A DNA stretch of 25,061 bases from CAIUVD01 sp044338255 (GTDB taxonomy: Bacteria; Planctomycetota; UBA11346): positions 1 to 25,061 of the forward strand of contig JBIILZ010000057.1 of NCBI GenBank assembly GCA_044338255.1, given 5' to 3'. The notes below the pieces were generated by a model. The model had not been told where the DNA came from, did not search any database, and saw nothing but the letters and a program-made list of their open reading frames with translations. Below, one piece after another: positions 15,364 to 21,898 of this stretch; position 1 is the first letter of the stretch; each line of letters begins with the position of its first letter. The translations under genes were made by a program, and so were the position numbers.

Positions 15364-15380
15364 AGCACATCGCATGCCGT
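15364..15380 (-). promoter_or_regulatory. Sigma-54-like promoter, Rieske oxygenase
   Basis: The minus strand reads ACGGCATGCGATGTGCT, with GG and GC exactly ten bases apart and GGCA and TGCT matching the -24/-12 consensus. The predicted start near 15353 lies about 15 bases before riboswitch P1. This is the weakest of the five sigma-54 candidates. Confidence 0.5.
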
Positions 15381-15388
15381 AAACGGGC

Positions 15389-15419
15389 GGCTAGACTGGG
15401 GGCTAGACTGGGGGCTAGA
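15389..15419. repeat. 12-bp direct repeat GGCTAGACTGGG x2.6
   Basis: Two perfect copies and a 7-base partial copy lie between the divergent promoters of the Rieske oxygenase and binding-protein genes, just upstream of both sigma-54 boxes. They could be an activator site or simply a tandem duplication. Confidence 0.8.
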
Positions 15420-15429
15420 TGGCCGGCAA

Positions 15430-15446
15430 TTGGCCCGCTGTTCGCT
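15430..15446 (+). promoter_or_regulatory. Sigma-54 promoter, binding-protein gene
   Basis: TTGGCCCGCTGTTCGCT matches TTGGCACG-N4-TTGCT at 11 of 13 fixed positions, with GG-N10-GC spacing. The predicted start near 15457 gives a leader of about 75 bases before riboswitch P1. Confidence 0.65.
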
Positions 15447-15530
15447 CAGGTCAGACGGAGCGTGCACGCAGGTGCCACGCATTCGCCAACGGCTCCGGCA
15501 GCATGGAACCAGCCATGTGCCGACCGACCC

Positions 15531-15581
15531 CCGGGACGACCCGGTGTGGGGGGCGCCAAACGATCCGGGACGACCTGGATC
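15531..15581 (+). promoter_or_regulatory. Guanidine-II (mini-ykkC) riboswitch, binding-protein unit
   Basis: P1 is CCGGG-ACGA-CCCGG (15531-15544). After a 17-base linker, P2 is GATCCGGG-ACGA-CCTGGATC (15562-15581) with one G-U pair. AGGAG follows at 15582-15586 and leads into an ATG at 15593, not directly into the binding-protein gene, which starts 152 bases beyond P2. Confidence 0.9.
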
Positions 15582-15592
15582 AGGAGCCGGCC

Positions 15593-15709
15593 ATGCCGTT
15601 CTCATCGCTGTCCATGCTTGCTGACTCCCAATTTTTCGGCCCGGCCGAAAAACTGGGAGTTTCGTCGTCATTTACCGTGCTGCCCGTTTGGGCAGCACCA
15701 GCTCAATAA
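15593..15709 (+). CDS. Possible riboswitch-controlled 38-codon ORF
   Basis: ATG at 15593 is preceded by AGGAG with six-base spacing, immediately after riboswitch P2. The frame encodes 38 residues, starting MPFSSLSMLADSQFFGP and ending VWAAPAQ, with a TAA at 15707. The binding-protein gene begins 23 bases later with its own GGAG. Two perfect hairpins lie within the ORF. It may be a leader ORF whose translation opens those hairpins and transmits riboswitch control to the downstream gene. No family was recognised, and it could also be fortuitous. Confidence 0.4.
   Translation: MPFSSLSMLADSQFFGPAEKLGVSSSFTVLPVWAAPAQ
15624..15660 (+). promoter_or_regulatory. 18-bp inverted repeat in binding-protein leader
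   Basis: ACTCCCAATTTTTCGGCC is followed after one base by its near-exact reverse complement (one mismatch). The transcript would form a very stable hairpin between the riboswitch and the binding-protein gene. TTTCGTCGTCATTT follows, so weak termination is possible. Confidence 0.8.
15677..15698 (+). promoter_or_regulatory. 9-bp perfect hairpin before binding-protein gene
   Basis: GTGCTGCCC and GGGCAGCAC surround a GTTT loop, 35 bases upstream of the binding-protein ATG. There is no T-tract. It may protect the 5' end of a processed mRNA or modulate initiation. Confidence 0.75.
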
Positions 15710-15732
15710 ATAACCAACCCCGGAGATGCATC

Positions 15733-16743
15733 ATGTCGCACCTGTCCCTGTCTTCATTCCTGCGGCGCTCAGCCCTGGCCCTCACGGTCGGCTTGGCCAG
15801 CCTGCTCGCCCCCACCGCCCAGGCCGCTGAGCCGCTTAAGATCGGCTACAGCGACTACCCGTCGTTCGTCGCCTGGGAGGTCGCGATCCAGAAGGGCTGG
15901 TTCAAGGAAGCTGGCGTCGATGTCCAGTTCATCTGGTTCGAGTATGCCCCATCGCTCGACGCCTTCTCATCCGGCAAGCTCGATGGCCTCAACATCGCTG
16001 CCTGCGACCAGCTGGTGATCGCCGGCGCGTCGAAGGCCGCGAGCAAGACGATCCTCATCTCGGACTACACGGACGGCAACGATCAGATCATCGCCAAGCC
16101 CGGTATCACCTCGATGAAGGAGCTGAAGGGCAAGAAGATCGGCGTTGAAGTCGGCCTTGTCGACCACCTCCTCCTCCAGGAAGGCCTCAAGACGGTCGGG
16201 CTTACGATTGAGGACGTCACCCTGGTCAACGTCGTGACCACCGACACTCCGCAGGCCCTCGCCTCGGGTCAGGTCGATGCGGTCGCTTGCTGGCAGCCCA
16301 GCGTCAACCAGACCTTCAAGCTGGTGCCTGGGGCGAAGACGCTGTTCACCAGCAAGGAGCTACCCGGCCTGATCTACGACACCCTGGTCGTGACCCCGGA
16401 TTCCCTGGTCAAGCGCAAGGCTGACTGGGTGGCGGTGGCCAAGGTCTGGGAGCGGGTCGTGGCTTATGTCCAGGATCCCAAGACCATCGATGAATCGATG
16501 AAGATCATGGGCGCGCGTAACGGCGTCGATCCGGCCGAATACGCCAAGATCTTCCCGGGTTCGCGCCTCCACACCCTGGCCATGAACAAGGCCGCTTTCG
16601 CGCTGGGCAAGTCCGGCCCCGGGACCCTCTTCGGCGCCCAGGTGATCGCCGATGAATTCAACCGCGCGAACAAAATCTACGCCGATAAGATCGATGTCGC
16701 AGCCTACCAGGACAGCAGCGTCATCGACGCTCTCGTTAAGTAA
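15733..16743 (+). CDS. ABC transporter substrate-binding protein, NrtA/SsuA/TauA-like
   Basis: A 336-residue periplasmic binding protein. The signal peptide runs through LASLLAPTAQA, cleaved before AEPLKIGYSDYP. The mature protein has the two-lobed fold of the nitrate/sulfonate/taurine/thiamine-precursor family: KIGYSDYPSFVAWEVAIQKG, GWFKEAGVDV, SMKELKGKKIGVEVG near the hinge, and the ASGQVDAVACWQPS segment. Members of this family serve guanidine-associated transporters elsewhere, which fits the upstream guanidine-II riboswitch. The ATG at 15733 has GGAG seven bases upstream. Its permease and ATPase are not adjacent but lie 6 kb downstream behind another riboswitch of the same type. A strong hairpin follows the gene. 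The ligand is unknown. Confidence 0.88.
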   Translation: MSHLSLSSFLRRSALALTVGLASLLAPTAQAAEPLKIGYSDYPSFVAWEVAIQKGWFKEAGVDVQFIWFEYAPSLDAFSSGKLDGLNIAACDQLVIAGASKAASKTILISDYTDGNDQIIAKPGITSMKELKGKKIGVEVGLVDHLLLQEGLKTVGLTIEDVTLVNVVTTDTPQALASGQVDAVACWQPSVNQTFKLVPGAKTLFTSKELPGLIYDTLVVTPDSLVKRKADWVAVAKVWERVVAYVQDPKTIDESMKIMGARNGVDPAEYAKIFPGSRLHTLAMNKAAFALGKSGPGTLFGAQVIADEFNRANKIYADKIDVAAYQDSSVIDALVK

Positions 16744-16752
16744 GTCAGCTCG

Positions 16753-16787
16753 ACCTGCCTCCGGATCCGCGTGGTCCGGGGGCAGGT
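16753..16787 (+). terminator. Hairpin after the binding-protein gene
   Basis: A 13-bp stem (ACCTGCCTCCGGA with TCCGGGGGCAGGT, one G-U) around a 9-base loop starts nine bases after the stop codon. A pyrimidine-rich run follows but without a T-tract. Such hairpins commonly stabilise abundant binding-protein mRNA or terminate partially. Confidence 0.65.
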
Positions 16788-16824
16788 TCGCTTCCCCTTC
16801 CCCAATCCAGTCCAGGCTCCCTGC

Positions 16825-17400
16825 GTGCCACCCGAAATTCTACTCGCCGGGGTCGCCGGACTGATCGCCACTGCGGCGTACATTCCCTACCTATGGAAAA
16901 CCTGGAAACGGGTCACCCGTCCGAATCGCACGACGTGGTGGATCTACACCGTGGTCGGGGGTGTGGCGACGGCGAGTTCGTACGCTGCTGGTGCGCGTTG
17001 GACCTTGGTCGTCCCGCTGGTCTATGTGATCGGTTCGCTGGTGGTCGCTCTGCTCGCCATTCGTCGGGGCGAAGGCGGCTCATCCTGGCTCGACCGGGGC
17101 TGCCTCGCGACTGCCGCGATCAGCATCCTCGTCTGGCAGGTTTCTGGCGATCCGCTGCTCGCGGTGATCATGAATAGTTTGGCCGACATCGCCGGCTCGG
17201 TGCCGACGATGCTCAAAGCGTGGCGGGATCCGGCCCGCGAAAACCGCTGGGCGTGGTTCATGTTCTTCGCCGCCAACGGCTGCACGCTGTTTCAGGTGCC
17301 GCAGTGGACCTTGGCGTTCGCCCTCTACCCCTTGGTCCTGTTCTTCTGTGCGACGATCATCGCCGCCGGCTGCTGGTCACCCAGCTTCCGGCGGCGCTGA
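16825..17400 (+). CDS. PQ-loop-like integral membrane protein
   Basis: A 191-residue protein with about six or seven hydrophobic segments arranged in two similar halves: LLAGVAGLIATAAYIPYLWKTWK followed by PNRTTWWIYTVVGGV, then ADIAGSVPTMLKAWRDP followed by RWAWFMFFAANGC. The tandem Tyr/Val-Pro plus Lys-x-Trp pattern, with a Thr-Trp-Trp-Ile or Trp-Ala-Trp-Phe second helix, resembles PQ-loop/SWEET-type small transporters. The GTG at 16825 is taken as the start because hydrophobic sequence begins at once. An upstream GTG at 16771 would extend it through the hairpin. It is probably read through from the binding-protein gene, so a role in the same uptake or efflux process is plausible but unproven. 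Confidence 0.65.
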   Translation: MPPEILLAGVAGLIATAAYIPYLWKTWKRVTRPNRTTWWIYTVVGGVATASSYAAGARWTLVVPLVYVIGSLVVALLAIRRGEGGSSWLDRGCLATAAISILVWQVSGDPLLAVIMNSLADIAGSVPTMLKAWRDPARENRWAWFMFFAANGCTLFQVPQWTLAFALYPLVLFFCATIIAAGCWSPSFRRR

Positions 17401-17419
17401 GCGGATTTTACCGCGGTTT

Positions 17420-18784
17420 TTACCACAATCGCAGGTAGCGCTTCATCTCCCAGTCGGAGACGTGCGCGTGGTATTCCGCCCATTCTTGGCGCTTGAAGGC
17501 GACGAACGAGTCGAACATCGCCGGCCCAAAGACGGTCTTCGCCAGGGGATCAACAGCGAAAGCCTCAACCGCCTCGGAGAGCGTCTGGGGCAGCTGGTGG
17601 ATCCCGCGCTTGGCCAGTTCGGCCGGCGGTAACAGGTACATGTTCTCAGTGTTCGGCGCGCCGGGATCGAGGTTCTCGCGGATGCCTTCAAGGCCGGCCG
17701 CGAGCATCAGCGCCGCGCCCAGGTACGGATTGCAGCCGATGTCGGCCGCCCGGCACTCGACTCGCCCGCCGCCCAGCGGGATGCGCAGCATGTTGGTCCG
17801 ATTGTTGTTGCCGTAGCAGGCAAAGATCGGCGCCCAGGTAAAGCCCGAGGCCGCACTGCGGCGGATCAGGCGCTTGTAACTGTTCACCGTCGGAGCGATC
17901 GCCGCGCACAACGCCGGGGCATGGCGAAGGACACCGGCGATGAACTGGTAGCCCAGGCGTGACAGGCCGCAGCCATGCGGATCCTGCGGATCAGCGAAAA
18001 GGTTGGTCCCGCTCGCATCGCTCAGGCTCATGTTGAAGTGGCCGCCGCTGCCCGTGAGGTGGCCGAACGGCTTGGGCATGAAAGTCGGATAGAAACCGTG
18101 CTTGCCGGTGATCTCCTTGGCCAGGAGCCGGAAGTAGGTCAGCCGATCGGCGGTGGTCAGGGCGTCGGCGTAATCGAAGTCGATCTCGAACTGGCCCGGT
18201 GCGTCTTCGTGGTCGAAGCTGTACACGTCCCAGCCGAGGTCGTTCATCGCCGTCACCAGCTCATCCAGCCAGGGATAGCTGTCGAGGATCCCGACCACGT
18301 CGTAGGCCGCCTTGGAGAGGCCGTCGCGAGCACCAGATGGGATTGGTTTGCCGTTCTCGCCGTCCTTGAGGACGAAGAACTCGGCCTCGATGCCAAGATT
18401 GAAGGTGAAGCCCATCTGCTTCGCGGCCTCCATCTGCTGCTTGAGGATCACCCGGCTGCACGCTGGAAACGGCTTGCCGTGGCACCACAGATCGCTGGCG
18501 AACCACGCGACTTCCGGCCGCCAGGAACAGATCGTGGCGGTGGCCGGATCGGGATGGGCGCTGACTTCCTCATCGTTCACCTGCTGCGGCACGCCATCGA
18601 GCGCCGCTCCGGTGAACAGTTCGGAACCGGCGAACATCTGCGGCCAATGGTCGATCGGGACGACCTTGCACTTGCTGACGCCGTGGATGTCGACGTAGGC
18701 CGCGAGGCCGTATTTGACCCCTTTGGCCTTGTGGGCGGCGATCAGGTCGGCGAGTGGGACGGGAGGCTGGGGACGGGGTGGCAT
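17420..18784 (-). CDS. glnT: Type III glutamine synthetase/gamma-glutamylmethylamide synthetase-like
   Basis: A 454-residue ligase of the glutamine synthetase superfamily. Active-site landmarks: Glu133 and Glu135 in GIEAEFFVL, Glu193 and Glu200 in DHEDAPGQFEID, His249 in GSGGHFNMSL, the NSYKRL segment (301-306), NNNRTNMLRIP, and Glu343/Arg345 in ECRAADIGCNPYLGAAL. The N-terminal segment YVDIHGVSKCKVVPIDHW and GSELFTGAALDG is characteristic of the GlnT/GmaS branch. GmaS joins methylamine to glutamate, and GlnT is described as joining ammonia. The sequence alone does not separate them. GAGGA lies five bases before the ATG. A guanidine-II riboswitch on the same strand lies about 310 bases upstream, separated from the gene by an inserted MITE. 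Probable role: capturing ammonia or methylamine released by the pathway. Confidence 0.88.
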   Translation of the reverse strand: MPPRPQPPVPLADLIAAHKAKGVKYGLAAYVDIHGVSKCKVVPIDHWPQMFAGSELFTGAALDGVPQQVNDEEVSAHPDPATATICSWRPEVAWFASDLWCHGKPFPACSRVILKQQMEAAKQMGFTFNLGIEAEFFVLKDGENGKPIPSGARDGLSKAAYDVVGILDSYPWLDELVTAMNDLGWDVYSFDHEDAPGQFEIDFDYADALTTADRLTYFRLLAKEITGKHGFYPTFMPKPFGHLTGSGGHFNMSLSDASGTNLFADPQDPHGCGLSRLGYQFIAGVLRHAPALCAAIAPTVNSYKRLIRRSAASGFTWAPIFACYGNNNRTNMLRIPLGGGRVECRAADIGCNPYLGAALMLAAGLEGIRENLDPGAPNTENMYLLPPAELAKRGIHQLPQTLSEAVEAFAVDPLAKTVFGPAMFDSFVAFKRQEWAEYHAHVSDWEMKRYLRLW

Positions 18785-18867
18785 GGGATCCTCAAGCCAT
18801 CACAGGGATGGCGGGTGCGGGGTGGCAGACCGTCGCGGCCGCCACTGCTAACAGGGCAGGCGGCCAT

Positions 18868-19032
18868 TAGGAGTCTGTCGGGAATAGATGACCGAGGATG
18901 GCGAAGGTATCGTCCGGCAGATCCAAGGCGGCAAAGCGGGCGGATAGCAGAGCTATCTGACCGTTTTGCCAACGCCGGAGATGCCGTACGAGACCGAGTC
19001 AGCCGACCGAATCTATTCCCGACAGGCTCCTA
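18868..19032. mobile_element. 165-bp palindromic MITE with TA flanks
   Basis: Terminal inverted repeats GGAGTCTGTCGGGAATAGAT (left) and its complement with one mismatch (right) are each flanked by TA, as in IS630/mariner-type insertions. The interior is also palindromic, centred on GATAGC-AGA-GCTATC, so the whole element can fold into one long hairpin. There is no coding capacity. A second, partial copy occupies 1-140. It sits in the leader between a guanidine-II riboswitch and the glnT-like gene. Confidence 0.85.
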
Positions 19033-19057
19033 GGGTCATGACGGGGTGACGAAGGCT

Positions 19058-19087
19058 CCAGTGCTGATCCGAAAGGTTCAGCACTGG
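19058..19087 (-). promoter_or_regulatory. 10-bp perfect hairpin downstream of glnT riboswitch
   Basis: On the minus strand CCAGTGCTGA and TCAGCACTGG surround a 10-base loop, five bases after riboswitch P2. Its position mirrors the hairpins downstream of the binding-protein riboswitch. No T-tract follows. Confidence 0.75.
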
Positions 19088-19092
19088 GCGTG

Positions 19093-19140
19093 GTCGGGCC
19101 GTCCCGACGTGAGGGTGCGCAGCGCGGGTCGTCCCGCGCT
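19093..19140 (-). promoter_or_regulatory. Guanidine-II (mini-ykkC) riboswitch, glnT-like gene
   Basis: On the minus strand P1 is AGCGCGGG-ACGA-CCCGCGCT (19140-19121). After a 12-base linker, P2 is GTCGGG-ACGG-CCCGAC (19108-19093). Unlike the others, no ribosome-binding site follows P2. The next gene on this strand is glnT-like, 309 bases away including the 165-bp MITE. Confidence 0.88.
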
Positions 19141-19177
19141 CGACCGTCGGCACCATGACCAGCGGCAATCCGTGCCT

Positions 19178-19194
19178 TGCGCGGTGCGTGCCAA
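19178..19194 (-). promoter_or_regulatory. Sigma-54 promoter, glnT-like gene
   Basis: The minus strand reads TTGGCACGCACCGCGCA. The -24 box TTGGCACG is perfect, and GC follows GG after ten bases. The predicted start near 19167 lies about 27 bases before riboswitch P1. Confidence 0.7.
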
Positions 19195-19375
19195 CCCCGG
19201 CGCGAGCGGACGAATCCGCCGGCAGGGCGTACGACCTCGTCACCGTGGCCCAGCGGGCTCCGCTTCACGGAAATCGTTCATGCGCGATCCCTGAGCATTC
19301 GCCCGCTCGCTGCACCAGCAGTGCCCGTTTACTTGGCAGTGGTGAGGCCATGGCGTGGACAACGGCCCATCGATG

Positions 19376-19392
19376 TTGGCACTCGTCTTGCT
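19376..19392 (+). promoter_or_regulatory. Sigma-54 promoter, TIM-barrel/creatininase/MBL operon
   Basis: TTGGCACTCGTCTTGCT matches the consensus at 12 of 13 fixed positions with GG-N10-GC spacing. The predicted start near 19403 lies about 20 bases before riboswitch P1. Confidence 0.75.
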
Positions 19393-19421
19393 TTACCCTT
19401 GAGTCGCACCTGCGCGACATC

Positions 19422-19467
19422 CCGCCGGGACGACCCGTCGGTGTGCACCATGCCCGGGACGGCCCGG
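19422..19467 (+). promoter_or_regulatory. Guanidine-II (mini-ykkC) riboswitch, TIM-barrel operon
   Basis: P1 is CCGCCGGG-ACGA-CCCGTCGG (19422-19441, one mismatch). After a 12-base linker, P2 is CCGGG-ACGG-CCCGG (19454-19467). AGGA at 19472-19475 follows P2 and serves the ATG at 19481. Confidence 0.92.
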
Positions 19468-19480
19468 AACCAGGATGGTC

Positions 19481-20332
19481 ATGGAACTCGTCGTCTGCCG
19501 CTCCCTCTGGGGTGTCGAAGGCGTGTGGGAGGAATTGTTTCCCCGCCTACGCACCGAAGGCTTCACCGGGATCGAGACCCGCATCCCGGCCGAGCCTGCT
19601 GAGCGCCAGCGCCTGATCCGCGCCCTTGCCGCGAGCGGTATGCGCACGATCGCCGAGATCAGCGCCAAAGGTTACGTCATCCCTGATCCGCTGGCGACCC
19701 CCTCCGAACACCTTGCTGAAATCGCCGCCAAGATCGGCCCGGCCCTGGAGTTGGCGCCGTTGGTGATCAATGGCTATCACGGTTGCGATGCCTGGTCGTT
19801 TCCCGACCAGTGCCGCTTCGTCGAGGGTTTCCTCGCCCTCGAACAGCGGGCTGGAGTGCCGATGACCATGGAACTGCACCGTGGGCGCAGCCTGTTCAAT
19901 CCGTGGATCACCCGCGACCTCCTGCGCGAATTCCCAACCCTCAAACTGACCTGCGACTTCAGCCACTGGTGCGTGGTCACCGAGCGCCTGCTGACCTCTG
20001 AGGGCGCCATCATCGCGGCCTGCGCGGCGAACGCCTGGCATGTCCATGGCCGAGTCGGTTACGATCAGGGGCCGCAGGTCCCTGATCCCCGGGCTCCGGA
20101 ATACGCGGAAGCGCTCGCGGCCCACGAATCGTGGTGGGATCAGATCTGGCGGGCGCAGGCGGCCCGCGGCATGAAGGTCGTCACCTGGACACCCGAGTAC
20201 GGAATTGAGGGCTATCTGCACCACCTGCCCTACACCGACGTGCCGGTCGCGGATCTGTGGACCATCTGCCGCTGGGCCGGACAACGTGCGGCCGCGCGTT
20301 TCGCCTCCGGGGTCTGGCGTCAAACACCATGA
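19481..20332 (+). CDS. Xylose isomerase/AP endonuclease 2-like TIM-barrel protein
   Basis: A 283-residue TIM-barrel protein of the sugar isomerase/endonuclease IV-like superfamily. A metal site is visible in the expected order: Glu131 and His133 (MELHRGR), Asp159 and His162 (CDFSHW), His187/His189 (WHVHGRVGYDQGP) and Glu239 (WTPEYG). Enzymes of this fold isomerise, epimerise or cleave small polar compounds, and the reaction here is not predictable. The ATG at 19481 is preferred to the in-frame ATG at 19475 because the AGGA ribosome-binding site overlaps the latter. It is the first gene of a three-gene operon behind a sigma-54 promoter and guanidine-II riboswitch. Its stop overlaps the creatininase ATG (ATGA), so the two are translationally coupled. 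Confidence 0.82.
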   Translation: MELVVCRSLWGVEGVWEELFPRLRTEGFTGIETRIPAEPAERQRLIRALAASGMRTIAEISAKGYVIPDPLATPSEHLAEIAAKIGPALELAPLVINGYHGCDAWSFPDQCRFVEGFLALEQRAGVPMTMELHRGRSLFNPWITRDLLREFPTLKLTCDFSHWCVVTERLLTSEGAIIAACAANAWHVHGRVGYDQGPQVPDPRAPEYAEALAAHESWWDQIWRAQAARGMKVVTWTPEYGIEGYLHHLPYTDVPVADLWTICRWAGQRAAARFASGVWRQTP

Positions 20333-21129
20333 GCGGCGACGAACGGCCTTTCGGCGAGCGCTCGTGGACCGATCTCGCGGCCGGGCTCGCGGCTGTTCCC
20401 GGGCCGGGGAAGGTCTGCCTCCTGCCGATCGGGGCGATCGAGCAGCATGGCCCGCATCTGCCGGTCGATACCGATGCGCGCATCGCGGATGCGCTGTGCC
20501 GCGCGGCGGCCCGCGCCACCGGCTGCCTCAGTCTGCCGGTGCTCGCCTACGGCTGCAGCTTCGGCCACGGCGAGGCCTGGCCCGGAACCCTCTCGCTCAA
20601 TCCAGAGACGTTGACGACCACCGTGCGCGAAGTTGGCCGTTGGCTGCTCGCCACCGGCTTCGAGCGCCTGCTGATCGTGAACAGCCACTTCGGCAACGGC
20701 TCGGCGATCCGCTGTGCGGTCGATCACCTGCGTCTCGCGCATCCCGAGCGGCTGCACATCGGCACGGTGAACACCTGGGAAATCACCACCGAGGTGAAGG
20801 CCTGGTTCCTCAGCGACGGCGATGATGTCCACGCCAACCGCGCCGAGACCAGCCTGATCATGCACCTGGCCCCCGAGCTGGTGCCGGTGGACCGGATTGC
20901 CGACGCTGATGATCCGGACCGCACCGCCGATCTGGTCTTCACCTGGCTGGTGCCGCAGACCTCGACCAATGGCGTCACCGGGCGACCCAGCCTCGCCAGC
21001 GCCCAAGAGGGGGCGACCTGGTTCCAGGTGATGACCGATGCGTTGACGGCGCTTGTCCGGCGAGCGGCGACTGAGGAGGCGCCGCTCACCTGGCGGCGGG
21101 CGCCGGGTGCCCTGATCCCAGGAGGCTGA
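20329..21129 (+). CDS. Creatininase-family amidohydrolase
   Basis: A 266-residue metal-dependent hydrolase. Family ligands are visible: Glu38 and His40 (GAIEQHGPHLP), Asp47/Asp49 (VDTDA), His120 (VNSHFGNGS, where most members have NGHGGN) and Glu173 (HANRAETSL). The substrate-pocket segment YGCSFGHGEAWPGTLSL is also typical. Characterised members open creatinine to creatine or hydrolyse formamides and peptides. In a guanidine-regulated operon, a guanidino-group or cyclic-guanidino substrate is an attractive inference. It overlaps the preceding gene by 4 bp and is followed seven bases later by the MBL hydrolase, whose AGGAGG lies inside this gene's last codons. Confidence 0.88.
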   Translation: MSGDERPFGERSWTDLAAGLAAVPGPGKVCLLPIGAIEQHGPHLPVDTDARIADALCRAAARATGCLSLPVLAYGCSFGHGEAWPGTLSLNPETLTTTVREVGRWLLATGFERLLIVNSHFGNGSAIRCAVDHLRLAHPERLHIGTVNTWEITTEVKAWFLSDGDDVHANRAETSLIMHLAPELVPVDRIADADDPDRTADLVFTWLVPQTSTNGVTGRPSLASAQEGATWFQVMTDALTALVRRAATEEAPLTWRRAPGALIPGG

Positions 21130-21136
21130 GCTCGCC

Positions 21137-21895
21137 ATGCGTCGAGCACCCACGATCACCCCGCTGTTAACCGGTATCAGCCGGTACGACAAATCGCTGT
21201 CCACCAGGGGGCGCGGTCAGGGCGTGGTGATCGCGGCCCCGATCATCGCCTGGCTGATCGAGACCGACGATGGCCGGCTGCTCTACGATGTCGGCTGCGA
21301 TTACGCCAAGATCTGCGATCCGCTGCGCTGCGCCCATTTCTATGGCGCCAATCCTTTTGGTGCCCCGGAAATGCAGGCTGCAGACACCGTGCCGGCGCAG
21401 CTGGGTCGCTATGGTCTTGGTCCGTTGGACATCGATTGCGTGGTCCTCGGGCATGGCCACTTCGACCATGCCGGCGGGCTGGCGGACTTCCCCCATGCCG
21501 AGATCCGAATCCAGGCGGCAGAGCTGGCCGCAGCCCGCGCTGGGGGCGGGGCCTATTTCGCCGACGAACTGGCCGGAGGCTATCGCTGGCGCTGCCTGGA
21601 TGGGGATGCCCAGATCTGTCCCGGGGTAGTTGCGCTGGCGACGCCCGGGCACACCGCCGGCCACATGTCTCTTCTCGTCGAAGGCGACCGTCAGGCCGCG
21701 ATCATCGCCGGCGATGCCGCCGATCTCCAGGAGAACCTCGATGATGAAGTCGCTCCCGGCTTGTGCTGGCAGGATCAGACGGAATTGGCGGTGGCTTCAA
21801 TCCGCCGGTTGAAGCGCGAGGCCCAGAGCCTGCGCGGCGAGGTGTGGCCGAACCACGATATCGCCTGGTGGCAGCGCTGGCTCGCCCGCTACTGA
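21137..21895 (+). CDS. Metallo-beta-lactamase-fold hydrolase, AHL lactonase-like
   Basis: A 252-residue MBL-fold protein with HGHFDHAGG (His106, His108, Asp110, His111), TPGHTAGH (His172), GDAAD (Asp193) and a C-terminal PNHD (His240), the full two-metal set. The architecture, with YDVGCD and the insert RCAHFYGANPFGAPEM before the metal motif, resembles the N-acyl homoserine lactonase-type branch. It probably hydrolyses a lactone, lactam or other cyclic ester or amide intermediate. Its place as third gene of the riboswitch-controlled operon suggests a catabolic step and not quorum quenching. AGGAGG lies 11 bases upstream. It converges with the DinB-like gene, with three bases between stop codons. 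Confidence 0.85.
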   Translation: MRRAPTITPLLTGISRYDKSLSTRGRGQGVVIAAPIIAWLIETDDGRLLYDVGCDYAKICDPLRCAHFYGANPFGAPEMQAADTVPAQLGRYGLGPLDIDCVVLGHGHFDHAGGLADFPHAEIRIQAAELAAARAGGGAYFADELAGGYRWRCLDGDAQICPGVVALATPGHTAGHMSLLVEGDRQAAIIAGDAADLQENLDDEVAPGLCWQDQTELAVASIRRLKREAQSLRGEVWPNHDIAWWQRWLARY

Positions 21896-21898
21896 GGA

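Larger units (their letters stand above)
19141..19421. other. Divergent control region
   Basis: This holds two outward-facing sigma-54 boxes (19178-19194 minus, 19376-19392 plus) and no credible gene. Open frames here have no recognisable similarity. A GCAC-N5-GTGC dyad at 19312-19324 is the only other symmetric feature seen between the promoters. Confidence 0.6.

Noticed and set aside
19312..19324. GCAC-N5-GTGC dyad as an NtrC-type enhancer site
   Set aside because: The spacing does not match the NtrC consensus, and no equivalent was found at the other four sigma-54 promoters.
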